NCBI GenBank assembly: GCA_029747015.1
Contig: JAKOGI010000527.1
Coordinates: forward strand, 315,001-379,000
Length of the DNA stretch: 64,000 nucleotides
Direction: 5' to 3'
DNA from: Carnegiea gigantea
Lineage: Eukaryota > Streptophyta > Magnoliopsida > Caryophyllales > Cactaceae
The first letter of the stretch is position 1. Every line of letters starts with the position of its first letter. Position numbers and translations under genes: made by a program. The notes beneath the pieces were generated by a model. That model was not told where the DNA came from. It was given only the letters and a program-made list of their open reading frames with translations, and did not search any database. Positions 59,763 through 64,000 of this stretch are shown here, one piece after another.

Positions 59763-60889
59763 GGAAAATTATGTGGGGTTAGTTCTAAACTTACTAAGAA
59801 AGTTAGTAAATTACAAATACAAGTATATAACTCATTCCTAACCCTATATCAAATGTGCCGTGCAATTATCCAAAGGATTATGTATCGTTAAGCCAATTTT
59901 AAATTATTTCAATTGAGTTCATGCGATGATAAAATAAGTGGATCAACCTAACGCAAATCATTTATCAATGGTCTCATTTGTGAGCCGCAATACCAAAATA
60001 TACCTTGAAAAATGAAAAAAAAAGAAAGAAAATAATGAAATTTTTATTTACACCCTGGTGCTTGTTTATAACTTCACGTTTGTGATATTTGAAGTTGGTA
60101 AATAGAAACAGGTTGGCTCAAGTTGACATTTTTAGTAATTGAATCAATGTCCTTTGATAACTTGTTAAGTGATCATACATCAAAATTCAAAGATTTGTCT
60201 TTGTGAGGTTAACAACTTGATCTGCATTTGCTCAATGAGTCAAAATGAAAAAGTAACGGTAATATATGAGCATGTGTCAATTAGCATTGCATTTATGTGA
60301 TTATGAATGCTCGTTAGCGAAACTGAAGACTTAGAATTTATTGTCCAAAATTCAAATGAGTCATATTATTATAAGATCATATGCAATGATACATTCTTAA
60401 ATATGATTTTGTAAAATTAAACATGTTATTAAGATGATTTACAATCGTAGATCAATAGTGCAGAATTTTTTACAGTAGTCACAGAATGATATTATAAATT
60501 TATAATCATAGCGTGCATTGCATTAAGTCATTAAGCGAATCAAATAGTAAAATAGGATTACTATATCCTAATAAGTTTAATAAATTATTAATTATACTTA
60601 TCTTTTCTTAATTCCTGTTGTGACAAAATATTTTTTTCTTTTATATTTTTACTACATATCTATCAAATTAAAAACTCAAAACTATCAACTATTGTGGTTT
60701 TTCCTCTTAAGTTTTTAATTGATTTCATTTGTAGAAATTCTTTCTTAAGTTTTTCCTTTTCCCACCTAAACTCAACTAATTGAGTTTGAAAAATTCAAAA
60801 TTCCCCCCAAAAGAGGAAAGACTAAAACCTCCAAAAAAAGTTACTACTTATTTGGGTAAAATTAAGTCAGGTAAGAGTCGGATCAGTTT

Positions 60890-61150
60890 TAAATCGGGTA
60901 CAGTTCGGTTCGGGTTCGGGTTGTCCTTTTTCGGTTCACTTCGGGTCGGGTCACCATGGATCGGGTTTAAATTGGGTCGGGTCATTTCGAGTGTGGACCA
61001 TTTTGGGTCATGCTACAATTCGGGTTTCGTTCAGTTATGGATCGGTTTACTTCGAGTGTTCAGGTCCAAATCGGTTCATCCCATTTCGGGTGTCGGTTCG
61101 GGTATGGATCCGGGTCGTTTGGTTCACATTTCGGGTCTCGGGTCAGTTTT
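60890..61150. repeat. GGGTTCGG-type subterminal repeat, right
   Basis: The same word family as the left block (TTCGGGTTCGGG, ATTTCGGGT, TTCGAGTG), on the same strand rather than inverted. Confidence 0.85.
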
Positions 61151-61796
61151 TTCAGGTCTACAAGTCATAACCCAAACCCAAACGACTCCCTAGTCAAGAT
61201 CCTGTCACATCCCGAGGCGGCTACCAATCAAGGCCCAGTCAAAACCCAAAAAACTCCCTAGTCAAAACCTAGTCACAAACCCGATTATCCCTAAGTCAAA
61301 GTCTAATGAAGGGTTAACCCCTTGGTCTAGCTCAGCGGTCGACTCAACACCTCAACAGACTACCAAGTCAATAAATCGGTTACTTGTGCACCAAGTCAAA
61401 TGCCCAAGTCAAATCGATTCAAGTTAAAGCCTAATTGTACGCCCAAACTTGGCCAACATCTATTTTGACCTTTAAGAGGGAAGGGAGAATTTTCCTATAA
61501 AGAGACCCCTACCCCCCCCGCCCCTTCTAGGGGTTAGCATTTTAAGAATTCACTAAGGCTCAAGTCCTCTCTATCTGAAGGAAGATAACAAGCACCTAAA
61601 GCACCGGCCATCTTTTCTTGAAGATCAAATACTTATCTTGATTGAGATTAAGCCTCTTAAGCTCTCTATCAAGATAAAGTTCATTTAAATTCATCCACGG
61701 AGATTGAATTAGAGGATTACTTTAATTGTATTCAATATAAAAATTATACTCATATATATAATATCAATACAAACTTCAATTTGTTACTCAATTTCC

Positions 61797-62239
61797 TCTC
61801 TAATTTATTTTGGGCATGAAATACGTGTTTAAAGGTCTTCACCTACAACTCATTTGCATTTGGAAATAATTGAGATGGGTCTTGGAAATTGTCATCCAAG
61901 GGCCCTTGAGAGTTGATGATGTTTTGAAAACTCTTGTTCAAAGGATTCCTACAATATCGCAAAATTTCTAAAAAAAATCAAATATATTATACTTAGTGAG
62001 ATTATGTGAATTCAGATTAAACCACTAATTAAAACTGAAGACTAGCTTGCTTATACGTGTTGTGATTTCTTATCGAACCAAGATTCATCTTCTTTGCCAT
62101 GAAGTTTGTGAGTGTGAATTAACAACTCAACAATTGCAGGATCCATCCCAAATTGTTCCCTCTGTGTGTAAAACAAATGTAGAAACATATGAAACGCCAC
62201 ACTCAAACAAATAGCTAAAAAAAGTTGTAAGAGTTAAAG
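61797..62239. other. No gene recognised
   Basis: Sequence after the Tat 3' LTR. Nothing recognisable in either strand. Confidence 0.4.
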
Positions 62240-62545
62240 TTAGTTACCAAACGCCTCATATGCTCCTACATAGGGATCGAGCCACTTGTGTGAGGAAATG
62301 GTCCAAAATTTTGTGGATCACCAAGTCGAACTTTTTGGGCTTTTTCATACAATTTCTTATATACTTTATTAGCTCAACATTGTTTGAGTGCTTTTCAATA
62401 ATCGTAACGGAGCCATATAAGCTGGTTGTTGTACTTCCTTGCTTTGCCAACAAAATCCTTCGGACGTGCATTGCCTCTGTTTTCAAAATTCTTTATGATT
62501 TGGCGTCATGCATAGGGTCCCAAGTGAACCACTTCTACAATTCAA
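62240..62545 (-). pseudogene. Remnant resembling Ptta/En/Spm plant transposase domain (Transposase_24)
   Basis: A minus-strand reading with stops: KWFTWDPMHDAK (about 62535-62500), then FENRGNARPKDFVGKARKYN and, after two stops, FGPFPHTSGSIPM (about 62303-62265) and EHMRRL. This fits the Transposase_24 pattern of a W-x2-D-P start, a basic middle and a HTGGSxPFxEHxxRM end, with Gly-to-Ser and other changes. The domain occurs in CACTA-type and other plant repeats. Only this part can be recognised, and the stops make it non-functional. Confidence 0.55.
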
Positions 62546-63550
62546 AAGACAACAAATACATCAAAGTATGCCATAATAGTGAATTAGGTACATAAAAAAT
62601 TCTAATATGTAGTCATTTGAGTTACCTTGAACTGTCCAAACTATAAGTCTCAAACAAATTTAGGTAATTTACACCAAGTACATTGGAACAAATCTCTTTG
62701 TAATTTTGTAATTTAGGGTAAGATTACTACATCATACCCCTCGCCCTACATGTCGTCTAGTAATGGGATTTTTTGTGTATTGGAGTTAGACACCAAGTAC
62801 GCCAAGCTTCATCATATTTGCTCTGGAAGAACAAAGAAATCCTTACAACAGCACCATCATTTCGGAGAAGCCTATTTCAATAAAAATATCAAATAATGCC
62901 ACATGAAACAAAATAACTTAAGTTAGAAATAACTAACTTCATCCAACTTACCCGTTACCATCTGGTACAATACATGTTTGGTTTGAGTGCTTCCATTATT
63001 TGGATGTGCTTCATTATCTCCAGTTCCATTGTCTTGTTGGGTATGGTTAGAGACAGGGTCACCAATTGTATGGGTAGGTTGGGGATACAGTTTACAGTGT
63101 TAGCAATGTGGGTGTGGTTTGAAATGTTATGTCTAAACTATTGATACATTAAATTTTTTTGGGAATATACGGATTAGACTAGTGGAAAGACCTCATAGAA
63201 ACTGTACCAAATTGATTAGGGATTGGAATTGTTCTTGAAGTACCTGGAGTGTAAGCAATCATGGTTGCTCTTGTGAGAAATGTACCATGAGGTGTTTTGG
63301 GGAGTGGATCAATGTCCATAGCACTAGGATGTGCACTATAACTCTTATTGTCACGCCCTATTCCTCAACCTCGAGTAGGGGACTTACCTTGACTAGGATT
63401 GGAATCCATACTTGAAATACTTGACAACAAATACAAGCACAAATAACGATTGTATTTATCAATAGTTTATTCATACACATAATATGTAGAGAATAGTAGG
63501 TTTGACAATTAACATATAATAACAATAAATTAACAACCAATTGTTACAAA
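62546..63550. other. Non-coding or unrecognised sequence
   Basis: Probably intron or upstream exons of the Transposase_24-like remnant. At about 62830-62790 the minus strand reads SKYDEAWRTWCLTPIHKK, possibly part of the same domain. Otherwise no motif. Confidence 0.3.
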
Positions 63551-63999
63551 ATGAAGTAATGAAATACATAACAATTTTTAAGAATCGGATTGTCTGCATC
63601 ATCTTCATCATCATCTTCACCCCCATCCTCATCATCTTTGTCATCATCGCCATCGTCATCGTCATCATCATCATCATCATCATCATATAAATTCACATCT
63701 TCTCTACTTCATTCGTTTCAGCCCTATCGGCCACTCAATCTCTTCATCACTCTCATCCTCTTTTTCCTCATCTATGTTATCATTTACTTGAATAAATGGG
63801 AAACCTACATTATCATTGATCTCTTTTAGTGGAGCACTTTTGTCCACTAATGCTGTGAGGATGACATCATTTACAGATTCCACGAGCTTCATACCCGATT
63901 GTTGGTAAGTAATAGGTAGAGAGTATTGCTTATCCACTCCGACCCTTGGTTTGGTTGGTATAACAACAAGCAAGGAGGAGTATCCCCCACAACAGTTCT
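63550..63999 (-). pseudogene. Unrecognised acidic ORF fragment
   Basis: The minus-strand frame is open from the window edge to 63704 and reads PITYQQSGMKLVESVNDVIL, then DNIDEEKEDESDEEIEW. After a stop the DNA becomes a (GAT)n run that in one frame encodes poly-Asp. It could be an upstream exon of the Transposase_24-like gene, but I see no family motif. Partial at the edge. Confidence 0.35.
63597..63686. repeat. (ATC)n trinucleotide repeat
   Basis: Runs of TCA/TCATCC/TCG triplets of about 90 bp. It creates artificial Met, Ser or Asp homopolymer frames. Confidence 0.9.
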
Positions 64000-64000
64000 G

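Larger units (their letters stand above)
59168..61160. mobile_element. hAT-like non-autonomous DNA transposon, 2.0 kb (TSD CAAGTCAT)
   Basis: Terminal inverted repeats TAGACCTG (left TAGACCTGGCAAATGGGTC, right end reverse-complemented TAGACCTGAAAAAACTGACC) and perfect 8-bp duplications CAAGTCAT (59160-59167, 61161-61168), the size expected for hAT. Both subterminal regions are packed with GGGTTCGG/GGGTCGG words, as in other plant hAT-like elements with TAG...GGCAA...GGGTC ends. No transposase gene is visible. Confidence 0.88.
41711..61796 (+). mobile_element. Tat/Ogre-clade Ty3/Gypsy retrotransposon with three nested insertions
   Basis: Order on the plus strand: truncated 5' LTR, PBS, gag, protease, linker, RT, RNase H, archaeal-type RNase H, integrase, antisense PMD ORF, 85-bp tandem array, PPT, 3' LTR. 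The second RNase H and the antisense ORF place it in the Tat clade of non-chromovirus Gypsy elements. Nested inside are a 3238-bp solo LTR (46699-49936), an 1132-bp solo LTR (53470-54601) and a 1993-bp hAT-like element (59168-61160). The net length is about 13.7 kb. All ORFs carry stops and frameshifts and integrase has lost catalytic residues, so it is dead. Confidence 0.85.
58956..61796 (+). repeat. Tat 3' LTR, split by a hAT-like element
   Basis: Starts TGTGACCTAAC after the PPT and runs to 59167. It resumes after the hAT element at 61169 and continues to about 61796, with the 61280-61796 part matching the 5' LTR. The net length is about 840 bp. It has the TATA-like CCTATAAAGAGACCCC (about 61493). 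The exact 3' end is uncertain by a few bases. Confidence 0.72.

Noticed and set aside
63471..63829. Poly-Met and poly-Ser frames
   Set aside because: Artefact of the ATC trinucleotide repeat.

Overview
The window looks like a transposon-dense, AT-rich nuclear region of a flowering plant. The families seen (FAR1-type and Ulp1-carrying MULEs, Helitrons, Athila and Tat Ty3/Gypsy elements, hAT, plant SINE-like remnants), splice-like introns and a degenerate CCCTAAA telomere-type tract all fit a plant, probably a eudicot; the species cannot be named from the sequence. No intact host gene is seen. Nearly every recognisable coding stretch is a broken transposon gene, found by reading through stops and frameshifts. 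All coordinates, divergences and family calls come from reading by eye.

Layout. 1-775: the C-terminal half of a FAR1-like pseudogene (minus strand). 776-5228: AT-rich, no gene. 5229-8489: Helitron copy A (minus). About 8.6-25.8 kb: a probable autonomous-type MULE with a Ulp1 (C48) protease pseudogene on the plus strand (10.76-14.55 kb) converging on a multi-exon FAR1-like transposase pseudogene on the minus strand (15.27-25.42 kb), with degenerate telomere-like repeats between them. The FAR1 gene is split by Helitron copy B (18498-24448), which is itself split by a 2.7-kb solo LTR (21374-24082, target duplication CCACT). Removing the Helitron rejoins a FAR1-like reading frame.

27066-36729: an Athila-type Gypsy element on the minus strand with both LTRs, PBS, PPT, gag, protease and env-position ORF remnants, but no reverse transcriptase, RNase H or integrase. 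36730-40319: no gene, SINE-like scraps and a microsatellite. 40320-41710: a degenerate minisatellite built on TTGTTCAC/AAAATGTACTA modules. It abuts the truncated 5' LTR of a large Tat-clade (Ogre/Tat, dual RNase H) Gypsy element, 41711-61796, plus strand.

The Tat element carries gag, protease, RT, RNase H, archaeal-type RNase H and integrase, an antisense plant-mobile-domain ORF, an 85-bp tandem array in the 3' region, a PPT and a 3' LTR. Three later insertions are nested in it: a 3.2-kb solo LTR in the RT gene, a 1.1-kb solo LTR (target duplication ATGGG) in the antisense ORF, and a 2.0-kb hAT-like element (8-bp duplication CAAGTCAT) in the 3' LTR. Without these it is about 13.7 kb. 62-64 kb: minus-strand remnants resembling the Ptta/En/Spm transposase (Transposase_24) domain and an acidic ORF running off the window.

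The most interesting elements are the FAR1+Ulp1 MULE with its TTGTTCAT/C-rich introns, the twin Helitrons carrying the same gene-start-like segment, and the Tat element with its antisense PMD gene and 3' tandem array.
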